A stretch of DNA of 64,000 bases from Stutzerimonas stutzeri TS44 (GTDB taxonomy: Bacteria > Pseudomonadota > Gammaproteobacteria > Pseudomonadales > Pseudomonadaceae), in contig AJXE01000006.1 in NCBI GenBank assembly GCA_000263395.1, forward strand, positions 1 to 64,000, given 5' to 3'. The position numbers were made by a program, and so were the translations under genes. Positions within the stretch are counted from its first letter, which is position 1; each line of letters begins with the position of its first letter. Below the pieces are notes generated by a model. The model was not told the origin of the DNA and did no database searches. It saw nothing but the letters and a program-made list of their open reading frames with translations. Positions 26,092-35,203 of the stretch are shown in pieces.

Positions 26092-28110
26092 TCAGGCGGG
26101 CAATGCCGCTGCGGCGCGCTGCTTGTGCAGCAGGGCCTCGTCGCACTTCGGGCAGAACTCGTGCTCGCCGGCCAGATAGCCGTGCACCGGGCAGATCGAG
26201 AACGTCGGCGTCACCGTCAGGTACGGCAGGCGGAAACGCGACAGCGCGTTGCGCACCAGTTTCTTGCAGGCCTCGGTGGAGGAAATCTGCTCGGCCATGT
26301 ACAGGTGCAGCACAGTGCCGCCGGTGTACTTGGTCTGCAGCTCGTCCTGCAGCGCCAGGGCCTCGAACGGATCGTCGGTGAAGCCCACCGGCAGCTGCGA
26401 GGAGTTGGTGTAGTACGGCGCCTCGGCCGAGCCGGCCTGGAGGATGTCCGGGAAGCGCTTGCGGTCTTCCTTGGCGAAGCGGTAGGTGGTGCCCTCGGCG
26501 GGCGTCGCCTCGAGGTTGTAGAGGTGGCCGGTGTCTTCCTGGAACTGCACCAGCCGCGCCCGCACATGGTCGAGCAGCTCCACCGCCAGCGCGCGGCCGG
26601 CCGGCGTATGCATGCCCTCGCTGTCGTCGGTGAAGTTGCGCACCATCTCGTGCAGGCCGTTCACGCCGATGGTGGAGAAGTGATTGCGCAGCGTGCCGAG
26701 GTAGCGCTTGGTGTACGGGTAGAGCCCGGCATCCATATGGTGCTGGATCACCTTGCGCTTGACCTCCAGGCTCTGCCGCGCCATGTCCAGCAGCGCGTCC
26801 AGATGCTCGAGCAGCGCGGCCTTGTCGCCGGCATGCAGATAGCCCAGGCGCGCGCAATTGATCGTCACCACGCCGAGCGAGCCGGTCTGCTCGGCCGAAC
26901 CGAACAAGCCGCCGCCACGCTTGAGCAGTTCGCGCACATCGAGCTGCAGGCGGCAGCACATCGAGCGCACCTGGTTGGGCTGCATGTCCGAGTTGAGGAA
27001 GTTCTGGAAGTACGGCAGGCCGTAGCGCGCGGTCATCTCGAACAGACGCTCGGCATTCTCGCTGTCCCACGGGAAATCGTGGGTGATGTTGTAGGTCGGG
27101 ATCGGGAAGGTGAATACCCGACCCAGGCCGTCGCCGGCCTGCATCACCTCGATATAGGCGCGGTTGATCAGCTCCATCTCGGCCTGCAGCTCGCCGTAGG
27201 CGAAGGGCATTTCCTCGCCGCCGATATAGGGAATCTGCTCGCGCAGGTCCTCGGGGCAGACCCAGTCGAAGGTCAGGTTGGTGAACGGCGTCTGCGTGCC
27301 CCAGCGCGACGGCACGTTGAGGTTGTAGATGAATTCCTGGATCGCCTGGCGCACCTCGTCAAAGCCGAGGTTGTCCTTGCGCACGAACGGCGCGAGGTAG
27401 GTATCGAACGAGCTGAACGCCTGCGCGCCGGCCCATTCGTTCTGCAGCGTGCCGAGGAAGTTGACCATCTGCCCCAGTGCGCTGGACAGGTGCTTGGGCG
27501 GCCCCGCCTCGACCCGCCCGGGAATGCCGTTGAAGCCCTCGTTGAGCAGCGTGCGCAGCGACCAGCCGGCGCAGTAGCCGGCGAGCATGTCCAGATCATG
27601 GATGTGCAGGTCGCCGTCGCGGTGGGCGCGGCCGATCTCCGGGCTGTAGACCTCGTCCAGCCAGTAGTTGGCGGTGACCTTGCCGGACACGTTGAGGATC
27701 AGCCCGCCCAGCGAATAGCCCTGGTTGGCGTTGGCGCGCACGCGCCAGTCCTCGCGCGAGAGGTATTCGTTCATCGACGAGGCGACATCGACGATGGCCT
27801 TGCGGTCGCGACGCAGGCGCCCGTGACGCTCGCGGTAGACGATGTAGGCGCGCGCGGTATCGAAGTAGCCGGCGCGCATCAGCGCATGCTCGACGCGATC
27901 CTGCACCTGTTCGACATCGACCTCGTCCAGCCCGGCAAGCTGCCGCTGCACGGTGTCGGCCAAGGTCAGCGCCGCCGCATCGCCGAATTCGCCAGTGGCC
28001 TCACCCGCCGCAGCGATGGCGCGGCTGATCTTGTCCAGTTCGAATGCGACCCGCCGTCCATCGCGCTTGCGCAACATCCTTGACACCGCGCCCTCAACCC
28101 GCTCGTCCAT
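26092..28110 (-). CDS. nrdD: Anaerobic ribonucleoside-triphosphate reductase NrdD (catalytic part)
   Basis: Class III ribonucleotide reductase for dNTP synthesis without oxygen. The 672-residue chain has an N-terminal ATP-cone (MLRKRDGRRVAFELDKISRA region), the barrel with conserved cysteines (MCCRLQLD, TINCARLGYL), and a C-terminal zinc site (CPVHGYLAGEHEFCPKC). It stops soon after that motif and lacks the usual glycyl-radical tail, which is encoded by the next ORF. The ATG at 28110 is preceded by GGAGG at 5 nt. Two NrdR-type boxes and an FNR/DNR-like box lie upstream, so both dNTP demand and anoxia should control it. Confidence 0.95.
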   Translation of the reverse strand: MDERVEGAVSRMLRKRDGRRVAFELDKISRAIAAAGEATGEFGDAAALTLADTVQRQLAGLDEVDVEQVQDRVEHALMRAGYFDTARAYIVYRERHGRLRRDRKAIVDVASSMNEYLSREDWRVRANANQGYSLGGLILNVSGKVTANYWLDEVYSPEIGRAHRDGDLHIHDLDMLAGYCAGWSLRTLLNEGFNGIPGRVEAGPPKHLSSALGQMVNFLGTLQNEWAGAQAFSSFDTYLAPFVRKDNLGFDEVRQAIQEFIYNLNVPSRWGTQTPFTNLTFDWVCPEDLREQIPYIGGEEMPFAYGELQAEMELINRAYIEVMQAGDGLGRVFTFPIPTYNITHDFPWDSENAERLFEMTARYGLPYFQNFLNSDMQPNQVRSMCCRLQLDVRELLKRGGGLFGSAEQTGSLGVVTINCARLGYLHAGDKAALLEHLDALLDMARQSLEVKRKVIQHHMDAGLYPYTKRYLGTLRNHFSTIGVNGLHEMVRNFTDDSEGMHTPAGRALAVELLDHVRARLVQFQEDTGHLYNLEATPAEGTTYRFAKEDRKRFPDILQAGSAEAPYYTNSSQLPVGFTDDPFEALALQDELQTKYTGGTVLHLYMAEQISSTEACKKLVRNALSRFRLPYLTVTPTFSICPVHGYLAGEHEFCPKCDEALLHKQRAAAALPA

Positions 28111-28122
28111 CCCGCCTCCGAA

Positions 28123-28170
28123 ATACTATATATTGATATTCAATACGAACTTACACACAAGATAGTGGGA
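28123..28170 (-). promoter_or_regulatory. Two NrdR-type boxes upstream of nrdD
   Basis: ATACTATATATTGATA (28123-28138) has the full CTATATATTG core of the NrdR box; ACACAAGATAGTGGGA (28155-28170) matches 12 of 16 consensus positions by eye. Their centres are 32 bp apart, about three helical turns, the spacing known for paired NrdR sites. Confidence 0.7.
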
Positions 28171-28197
28171 ATCTACGGACTAAACGGTTATGGCGAA

Positions 28198-28211
28198 TTG
28201 ACCATCATCAA
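28198..28211. promoter_or_regulatory. FNR/DNR-type box between nrdD and the DNR paralogue
   Basis: TTGACCATCATCAA matches TTGAT-N4-ATCAA with one mismatch. It lies 88 nt upstream of nrdD and 138 nt upstream of the divergent regulator gene, and could serve either. Confidence 0.65.
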
Positions 28212-28348
28212 GTCGGGCAAAACATCGACGGGAGGTGGTGGGCGGCGTGCGACGACGCCCCAACTTGTCCGCGGTCAAGGAAAATCCGGGCAGCCACCTT
28301 CTAGGATGCAGCCTCGAACCATCCCGGCCCGGTGCCGGGGGAGGAGCC

Positions 28349-29026
28349 ATGCTTACAGAACCGTCGCTCATCGCCGGGCTGCGCCGTCATCACCTGTTCA
28401 GTCGCCTGCCGGAAGCCGCCATGCAGGAAATCTGCGCCACGGCCAACCTCAAGCGCCTACCTGCAGGTGCTTCGCTATTCCATCAGGGCGACAAGGCCGA
28501 CCGCTTCTATTTCCTGTTCAGCGGGCAGATCAAGCTGCACCGGGTGATCTGCGACGGTCAGGAGAAACTGGTCGAGGTGATGCGTCCGGGCGAGTCGTTT
28601 GCCGAGGCGCTGCTGTTTCGCGGCACCCCGCTGTATCCGGTCAGCGCCACGGCGCTCAAGACCAGCCTGGTCGCCAGCCTGAACGGCCCGCAGTACCGCC
28701 GCATGCTTGAGGAGCACCCGGCGATCTGCCTGGAAATCCTCGCCACGCTCAGTGTGCGCCTGCACCAGCGCATGGGCGAAATCGACACCCTCACGCTGGC
28801 CAACGCCAGTCGCCGCGTGGCGCGCTTTCTCGCCCAGGCGCAGAGCGACGACAGCGGCGTGATCACACTCGACGTGCCCAAGCGGCTGATCGCCTCCAAG
28901 CTGGGCATCCAGCCGGAAACCTTTTCGCGCATCCTGCATCGGCTGGTCGAGTCCGGAACCATCGCCGTGCAACGCCGCCGTATCGAGATTCTCGACAGCC
29001 GCGCGCTGACCGCCTACGACGAGTAG
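28349..29026 (+). CDS. DNR-type Crp/Fnr transcriptional regulator (paralogue 1)
   Basis: A 225-residue regulator with an N-terminal cyclic-nucleotide-like sensor (LFHQGDKADRFYFLFSGQIK), a dimerisation helix (CLEILATLSVRLHQRMGEID) and a C-terminal HTH (IASKLGIQPETFSRILHRLV) with the E-x2-S-R recognition pattern that reads TTGAT half-sites. It lacks the N-terminal cysteine cluster of FNR, so it belongs to the NO-responsive DNR group. The ATG at 28349 has GGAGGAG just upstream. It could correspond to P. stutzeri DnrS or DnrE; I cannot decide. It is divergent from nrdD and followed by a gene with a perfect FNR/DNR box. Confidence 0.88.
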   Translation: MLTEPSLIAGLRRHHLFSRLPEAAMQEICATANLKRLPAGASLFHQGDKADRFYFLFSGQIKLHRVICDGQEKLVEVMRPGESFAEALLFRGTPLYPVSATALKTSLVASLNGPQYRRMLEEHPAICLEILATLSVRLHQRMGEIDTLTLANASRRVARFLAQAQSDDSGVITLDVPKRLIASKLGIQPETFSRILHRLVESGTIAVQRRRIEILDSRALTAYDE

Positions 29027-29052
29027 GCCTGCGGCGGATCGCCTCAGGCATC

Positions 29053-29066
29053 TTGATCATCATCAA
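29053..29066 (+). promoter_or_regulatory. Perfect FNR/DNR-type box
   Basis: TTGATCATCATCAA is an exact TTGAT-N4-ATCAA match 59 nt before the ATG of the DGC-domain gene, so it could act as a class II activator site for that gene. Confidence 0.8.
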
Positions 29067-29125
29067 GGCCGCGCCCGGGGTCGGGCGCGATACTGCCTTT
29101 CGGTTTCACGCAGCGGGAGGAGCTC

Positions 29126-29521
29126 ATGACCAAGTCCAGCATTCAACCTTTGGTGTATTCCTGCTCGGGCTGCTCCAACGTGGCACAGATGGCCAATACC
29201 CTCGCCGTACGTCTCGATCGCGCCGGGCTGGCGGAAATGTCCTGCATTGCCGGCGTCGGCGGTCGCGTCGAGGCGCTGGTGCGCAAGGCGCATTCCGGCC
29301 GGCCGATCTTGGCCATCGACGGCTGCCCGCTGCACTGCGCACGCGCGTGCCTGGCCCAGCATGGCGTCACGCCCGACGTGCACATCACCCTTAGCAGCTA
29401 CGGCCTGCGCAAGCGCTATCGCGAGGACTGCAGCGCGGAAGAAGCCGACGCGTTGTTCGAGGACATGAAGGACATCATTGCCAGCGACCGCATGCAGCCG
29501 CGCCGACTGCGGGTCTGCTGA
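29126..29521 (+). CDS. DGC-domain putative zinc-binding protein
   Basis: A 131-residue cytoplasmic protein with the family cysteine pattern: YSCSGCSNVAQMAN near the N-terminus, MSCIAGVGG in the middle, the name-giving Asp-Gly-Cys in AIDGCPLHCARAC, and EDC/VC towards the end. The pattern implies bound metal, thought to be zinc. Its biochemical function is unknown. A perfect FNR/DNR box lies 59 nt upstream, and the ribosome-binding site is GGGAGGAG. It follows a DNR paralogue and is convergent with the ubiUVT operon across a shared terminator, so it is probably part of the anaerobic or NO response. Confidence 0.8.
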   Translation: MTKSSIQPLVYSCSGCSNVAQMANTLAVRLDRAGLAEMSCIAGVGGRVEALVRKAHSGRPILAIDGCPLHCARACLAQHGVTPDVHITLSSYGLRKRYREDCSAEEADALFEDMKDIIASDRMQPRRLRVC

Positions 29522-29570
29522 AGCGCGACGCTCCGCCTGCGCGCAAGCGTAGCGACACTGCGAAGTACGC

Positions 29571-29599
29571 ATAAAAAAGGCGGGGCATGCCCCGCCTTG
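29571..29599. terminator. Bidirectional terminator between DGC gene and ubiT
   Basis: A 22-bp perfect palindrome (arms AAGGCGGGGCA and TGCCCCGCCTT, 29577-29598). On the minus strand it is followed by TTTTTTAT, a good terminator for ubiUVT; the plus strand has a weaker tail. Confidence 0.85.
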
Positions 29600-29625
29600 T
29601 CGCCCCCCTCAGAGCAACTGTCCTG

Positions 29626-30114
29626 TTACGCCGGCTGCGCCTTGCCCGCGCGCGCCACTTCCTCGCCAGCGCCTTGCAGCATCTTCCACAACCAGGCGGG
29701 CAGCGTATCGGGATCAAGGCTGTCGATCAGGTTCTTGATCGCCAGGCCCAGTTCGGTATCGCCTTCGATGATCAGCCGACGACGGAAGAACAGCGTGTCC
29801 GGGTCTTCCTGACGGCTGGCCAGCAGGAGGAATTCGCGCCAGTTGCCGCGGATGCTCACCTCCACCGGCGCCTGCGCGGCGATGCGCAGCTTTTCCCGCT
29901 CGCAGGTCAGGCACCAGGCCAGTCCGAGGTCGATGACCTCGAGCTTCATCCAGTGACCTTCCAGCACGTCGAAGGCGCCGTCGGCCAGCGCCTCGGCGAA
30001 GATCTGATTGAGACTGCGCTCCAGCGCCAGGCGCTGCAGCAGGAATGGCGTCTTGGCCGCTAGCGGCAGCAGACGCCCGCCGAGGTTCACCAGATGGGCA
30101 CGCGGGTTCAGCAT
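29626..30114 (-). CDS. ubiT: UbiT, SCP2-domain factor for anaerobic ubiquinone synthesis
   Basis: UbiT is a lipid-binding accessory protein of O2-independent ubiquinone biosynthesis. The 162-residue product from the ATG at 30114 (AGGAGG 7 nt upstream) has one SCP2 domain, with the family segments VLEGHWMKLEVIDLGLAW, SIRGNWREFLLLASRQEDPD, TLFFRRRLIIEGDTELGL and IKNLIDSLDP. It overlaps the end of ubiV by 7 nt. Together with ubiU and ubiV it makes a complete UbiUVT set, giving quinone during denitrification. Confidence 0.92.
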   Translation of the reverse strand: MLNPRAHLVNLGGRLLPLAAKTPFLLQRLALERSLNQIFAEALADGAFDVLEGHWMKLEVIDLGLAWCLTCEREKLRIAAQAPVEVSIRGNWREFLLLASRQEDPDTLFFRRRLIIEGDTELGLAIKNLIDSLDPDTLPAWLWKMLQGAGEEVARAGKAQPA

Positions 30115-30998
30115 AAACCGGCCTCCTCGGCACGCAGCATGCCCGGCTGGCCATGCCAATAACCATTGCAACCGTCCACCGCCAGCGGCGGAAGTGCGCC
30201 CTTGCGCACGGCGTCGAACGCGGCGATCACCTCTTCCATGCCGGCGGCACGCGGGCTCAGACGCAGCAGATCGGCACCGCTGTCGACCAGCCCTTCGTAG
30301 TCGGCCAGCAGGTTGCTGACCGAGGCGGACATGGTCTGGATGCCGTTGATGGTGAACAGCGCCTCACCTTCCTGGCTGAGCAGCGGGATGCCCTCCGGGT
30401 AGTTCTGGCAGCAGAATTGGCAATCATCCTTCGGCCGGTTCTCGGCACGGGCGGTGAAGCAGCGCGCCGAATAGGCCAGCGGCAGGTGGCCGTAGGCGAA
30501 GATCTCGATCTCCGGCAGCGTGACGCCCAGCCCTTGCAGCTGCGCGCGGGCGCTCTTGATCAGCGCGCCGGAGGCTTCCACCGGCGGCACCCAGCGCTGC
30601 ATGCCACTGTTGACCAGTTCGGCCAGCGCATGGCCGTTGTACAGGTTCAGCGCCGGACCGCCGACGAACGGCAGCTTGCGCTCGGCCAGCAGCTGCACCG
30701 CGCCCATGTCGTTGGCTTCGACCAGCAGCTGGCCGTTGTCGCACAGGCGCCGCAGGCTGGAGAGTTCGGAGGCCGCCTCGACCAGCGTCAGGCCGGACAG
30801 CACCAGTTGCGCCGAGGTGACCTCGGCCAGATCGCGCGCCAGCCCCAGCCAGTCGTCGAGCATCATCGCGCGGCGCTTGGAGCAGACGGTTTCGCCCATG
30901 TAGATCACGTCCAGCGGCTGGCTGGCCATGTTGGCGTAGAAGTCCAGGGTTTGCTGACGGTCCCAGTAGAACAGGATGGGGCCCAGGGAAAGTTTCAT
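30108..30998 (-). CDS. ubiV: UbiV, O2-independent ubiquinone hydroxylation subunit
   Basis: Peptidase U32-like protein that with UbiU hydroxylates the quinone ring without oxygen, using a 4Fe-4S cluster. The 296-residue protein starts MKLSLGPILFYWDRQQTLDF and shows family segments VIYMGETVCSKRRAM, ALNLYNGHAL, EIEIFAYGHLPLAYSARCF and the cysteine motif DDCQFCCQNYPEG. The ATG at 30998 follows a GAGGAAG site. The frame stays open far upstream by chance across ubiU, but that extension is not coding. Confidence 0.95.
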   Translation of the reverse strand: MKLSLGPILFYWDRQQTLDFYANMASQPLDVIYMGETVCSKRRAMMLDDWLGLARDLAEVTSAQLVLSGLTLVEAASELSSLRRLCDNGQLLVEANDMGAVQLLAERKLPFVGGPALNLYNGHALAELVNSGMQRWVPPVEASGALIKSARAQLQGLGVTLPEIEIFAYGHLPLAYSARCFTARAENRPKDDCQFCCQNYPEGIPLLSQEGEALFTINGIQTMSASVSNLLADYEGLVDSGADLLRLSPRAAGMEEVIAAFDAVRKGALPPLAVDGCNGYWHGQPGMLRAEEAGLC

Positions 30999-31012
30999 GG
31001 TGGCTTCCTCGT

Positions 31013-32008
31013 TCATTGCCAGGCCCGGTGGTAGGCACCCAGGGTGGTTTGCGAGCCTTCGGACAGCCCGTCGAGCGCCTCGCGCCACGCCGGCTGCACG
31101 CTGTAGCGCTGCGGCGCCTTGAGGTAGCTGTCCAGCGCGGCGCGCCAGACGCGGGTGACCTGCTCGACGTAGGCCGGGCTGCGCTGGCGGCCTTCGATTT
31201 TCATCGCGGTGACACCGATGGCGGCCAGCTCGGGAATCAGGTCGAGGGTGTTCAGACTGGTCGGCTCTTCGAGCGCATGGAAACGCTGGCCGTTGACCAT
31301 GAAGCGACCCTTGCACAGCGTCGGATAGCCGGCCGATTCGCCCTCGGCGTAACGATCGATGAGCACGTTGTTCAGGCGCGAGGTCAGCCCTTCGGGCTCC
31401 TCGCTCCAGCGCACTGCCTTGGCCGGCGAGCAGACACCGCAAAGGTTCGGCGACTCGCCGGTGAGATAGGACGACAGGTGGCAGCGGCCCTCGGCCATGA
31501 TGCACAGGCTGCCGAAGGCGAACACCTCGATCGGCACCGGACTGCTGGCGGCGACCTGCTTGACCTGCTTGAGCGAGAGCACGCGCGGCAGCACCGCACG
31601 GCTGATGCCGTAGCGTTCCTGGTAGAACCCCAGCGCCGCGGCGTTGGTCGCCGAGCCCTGTACCGAGAGGTGCAGCTTGAGCTTCGGATGACGCTTGCTG
31701 GCGTAGCCGAGCACACCGGGGTCGGCGGCGAGCAGCGCATCGACGCCCATGTCCGCCGCCTGGTCCACCGAACGCTGCCAGCGCTCCCAGCCCTCGGGCT
31801 GTGCGTAGGTGTTGACGGCTACGTACAGCTGACGACCCTTCTCGCGGATCAGCTGCAGCCCCTTGTCGAGCTGCTTCTCGTCGAGATTGAGTCCGGCGAA
31901 ATGACGGGCGTTGGTGTCGTCGCGAAAACCGACATAGATGGCATCGGCGCCCTGCTGGACGGCGGCCTTGAGTGCGGGCAGGCTTCCTGCCGGGCAGACC
32001 AGGTGCAT
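31013..32008 (-). CDS. ubiU: UbiU, O2-independent ubiquinone hydroxylation subunit
   Basis: Peptidase U32-family partner of UbiV. The 331-residue protein begins MHLVCPAGSLPALKAAVQQG, with U32 features DAIYVGFRDDTNARHFAGLN and cluster cysteines in GSLCIMAEGRC and LCGVC. GGAG lies 5-6 nt before the ATG at 32008; an in-frame start at 32122 adds residues unlike the family. ubiV follows after 14 nt. No FNR/DNR box is visible in the 100 nt upstream. Confidence 0.95.
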   Translation of the reverse strand: MHLVCPAGSLPALKAAVQQGADAIYVGFRDDTNARHFAGLNLDEKQLDKGLQLIREKGRQLYVAVNTYAQPEGWERWQRSVDQAADMGVDALLAADPGVLGYASKRHPKLKLHLSVQGSATNAAALGFYQERYGISRAVLPRVLSLKQVKQVAASSPVPIEVFAFGSLCIMAEGRCHLSSYLTGESPNLCGVCSPAKAVRWSEEPEGLTSRLNNVLIDRYAEGESAGYPTLCKGRFMVNGQRFHALEEPTSLNTLDLIPELAAIGVTAMKIEGRQRSPAYVEQVTRVWRAALDSYLKAPQRYSVQPAWREALDGLSEGSQTTLGAYHRAWQ

Positions 32009-32204
32009 GGCAACTCCTAGACGTTCGGATAATGCGCGCTGCACCCCGAGGCACAGCGATCGTTCGGGCTGAACGGAGCAATAAACAGCCGACAGTCTAG
32101 GCAGCTGACAGGGGGCCAGCATTGATGGGCGTCAAGATCGACCCGGGGGCTGCCGGCGCCACGAACGGCGCGTCCGGCATGGCGAAAGCCCGGCGGGCAA
32201 TGGC

Positions 32205-32414
32205 TCAAACGCCCTCGTCGCCCTCGAACTCCTCGGTGGCGCGGGCGACCATCTGCCGCCAGGCGCCGGACTCTTCGCCGAGCAGGCGCATGGCCTTGAG
32301 CGTGGCGACAAAGGCTTCGCGATAGTGCAGCGGTTCGTTTTCGCGGGCGGCCAGCTCGGCATGAGCCAGCGCCTGGCTCAGCAAGCCGTCGAATTCTTCC
32401 TGGTTCAGCGCCAT
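32205..32414 (-). CDS. Small conserved-looking hypothetical protein
   Basis: A 69-residue acidic, probably all-helical protein (MALNQEEFDGLLSQALAHAE, ending EEFEGDEGV). GAGGAG stands 6-7 nt before the ATG, which supports translation. No cysteine cluster, signal or membrane segment. It lies between norR and ubiU on the same strand with gaps of 81 and 196 nt. I do not recognise a function. Confidence 0.6.
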   Translation of the reverse strand: MALNQEEFDGLLSQALAHAELAARENEPLHYREAFVATLKAMRLLGEESGAWRQMVARATEEFEGDEGV

Positions 32415-32495
32415 GACGGGTCTCCTCAGCGGGTGCGCAATGAGGGTAGACCATGCCGCCGCGCCAGCGTCTCCAGCCGGCCGACGACCGTCGTG

Positions 32496-34019
<1,524 letters not shown>

Positions 34020-34037
34020 GGTTTTTTGGACCCTCGA

Positions 34038-34075
34038 GGTTTTTATAACCCTAACGGCGAATGGTTGATTTAACC
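34038..34075. promoter_or_regulatory. Two NorR-type enhancer sites
   Basis: GGTTTTTATAACC (34038-34050) and GGTTGATTTAACC (34063-34075) are GGTT-N5-AACC inverted repeats that contain the GT-N7-AC core of NorR sites. They are 25 bp apart and 42-67 bp upstream of the -24 element. A weaker half-match lies at 34020-34032. Confidence 0.7.
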
Positions 34076-34116
34076 AGCACGAATTGCCAAACCCCGTGAA
34101 TTCGCCGGTTCCGACA

Positions 34117-34131
34117 TGGCACAGCGCTTGC
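34117..34131 (+). promoter_or_regulatory. Sigma-54 promoter of dnrN
   Basis: TGGCACAGCGCTTGC matches the -24/-12 consensus TGGCAC-N5-TTGC exactly. Transcription would begin near 34143, 28 nt before the dnrN ATG. Confidence 0.88.
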
Positions 34132-34170
34132 GACCGTGAAGATGACTTCTCACCAATCGGATATCCAATC

Positions 34171-34842
34171 ATGACTGCTGCGTTGACCGATCAAACCCTT
34201 GGCAATCTGGCCTGCTCCATCCCCGGCGCCACCCGTGTGCTCCATCAATACCGCCTGGATTTCTGCTGTGGTGGCAACGTTCCGCTGCATGAAGCTGCCG
34301 CCAGCCGCGGCCTCGACGTCACGCAGATCGTGGCCGAACTGGCTGCACTCGGCACCTCGGCCGATGGTGAGCCGGACTGGCGCAGCGCGCCGACCAACGA
34401 GCTGATCGAGCACATCCTCGAGCGCTTCCACGAGCGCCATCGCGAGCAGCTGCTCGAGCTGATCCGCCTGGCCAGCCGCGTCGAGCACGTGCACGGCGCC
34501 AAGCCGGACTGCCCGAACGGGCTGGCCGAGCTGCTGTGGACGCTGCAACAGGAACTGGAAAGCCACATGCTCAAGGAGGAACAGATCCTCTTCCCGATGC
34601 TGCAGCGCGGCATCAAGACACCGCAGACCGACGGGCCGATCTCGGTGATGCGCTACGAGCACGATCAGCACGGTGACGCGCTGGCGCGCCTGTCCACGCT
34701 GACCAACGACATCACCCCGCCGGCCAACGCCTGCAACACCTGGCGTGCGCTGTATCGCGGGCTGGAAGAGCTGCGTGGCGACCTGATGCAGCACATCCAC
34801 CTGGAAAACAACATTCTCTTTCGTGGCGCCGAAGCCAGCTGA
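34171..34842 (+). CDS. dnrN: DnrN/YtfE (RIC) di-iron protein for repair of nitrosative iron-sulfur damage
   Basis: Hemerythrin-like di-iron protein that protects or repairs iron-sulfur centres under NO. The 223-residue protein has the ScdA N-terminal domain (TLGNLACSIPGATRVLHQYR, then LDFCCGGNVPL with the CC pair) and a hemerythrin domain with histidine and glutamate ligands in ILERFHERHREQL, RVEHVHG, ELESHMLKEEQILFP, YEHDQHGDAL and MQHIHLENNILF. The ATG at 34171 lies just past the sigma-54 promoter. P. stutzeri dnrN is the known name for this NO-induced gene. Confidence 0.95.
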   Translation: MTAALTDQTLGNLACSIPGATRVLHQYRLDFCCGGNVPLHEAAASRGLDVTQIVAELAALGTSADGEPDWRSAPTNELIEHILERFHERHREQLLELIRLASRVEHVHGAKPDCPNGLAELLWTLQQELESHMLKEEQILFPMLQRGIKTPQTDGPISVMRYEHDQHGDALARLSTLTNDITPPANACNTWRALYRGLEELRGDLMQHIHLENNILFRGAEAS

Positions 34843-34860
34843 ACAAAGAACCACGCCGTG

Positions 34861-34877
34861 GCGGACGGCTCGTCCGC
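34861..34877. terminator. Hairpin after dnrN
   Basis: GCGGACG-GCT-CGTCCGC gives a 7-bp GC-rich stem 19 nt after the dnrN stop. There is no U-tract, so it may be an mRNA 3' structure rather than a full terminator. Confidence 0.4.
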
Positions 34878-34902
34878 CGCTCCTGCAGTAACGGAGGCCC
34901 GC

Positions 34903-35061
34903 ATGAACACAGTCATCCAACCCCTGGCCTGGACCCTGGTCCTGGCCTCGATCCTGGCGACCGCAAGTAGCCTGGCGCTGGACCTGGTCGCCGGCACCGC
35001 CCAGTCCGCCGGCCACGCCACCCAGGCAGTCGCCGAACTGCAGCCGCTGCGCGCCGAGTAG
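34903..35061 (+). CDS. Small single-span membrane protein
   Basis: A 52-residue protein (MNTVIQPLAWTLVLASILAT start) with one hydrophobic segment at about 8-30 and a polar tail (HATQAVAELQPLRAE). GGAGG lies 5 nt before the ATG at 34903, good support for translation. It stands 60 nt after dnrN, behind a hairpin, and 142 nt before dnr. It may be a membrane peptide of the NO-stress unit. I do not recognise the family. Confidence 0.55.
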   Translation: MNTVIQPLAWTLVLASILATASSLALDLVAGTAQSAGHATQAVAELQPLRAE

Positions 35062-35203
35062 CGCCGCGCGGCACCGAGAGCGCTCGAACCGGCGCGCCGG
35101 TCAATGCTATCGTCGCAGTACCGCCGTGCGCCGTCGGCCCAGGCCGAGCCGCAGAGCGGTCGCGCTCGCGCTCCTCACACCAAGAAACCCAGGAATGCCT
35201 TGC

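Noticed and set aside
28132..28142. TTGATATTCAA upstream of nrdD considered as an FNR box
   Set aside because: It is an 11-bp palindrome with the wrong spacing and overlaps the NrdR box.
30108..32081. A 657-codon minus-strand frame that looks like a fusion ahead of UbiV
   Set aside because: The extra part overlaps ubiU in another frame and has no homology; UbiV begins at 30998 with its own ribosome-binding site.
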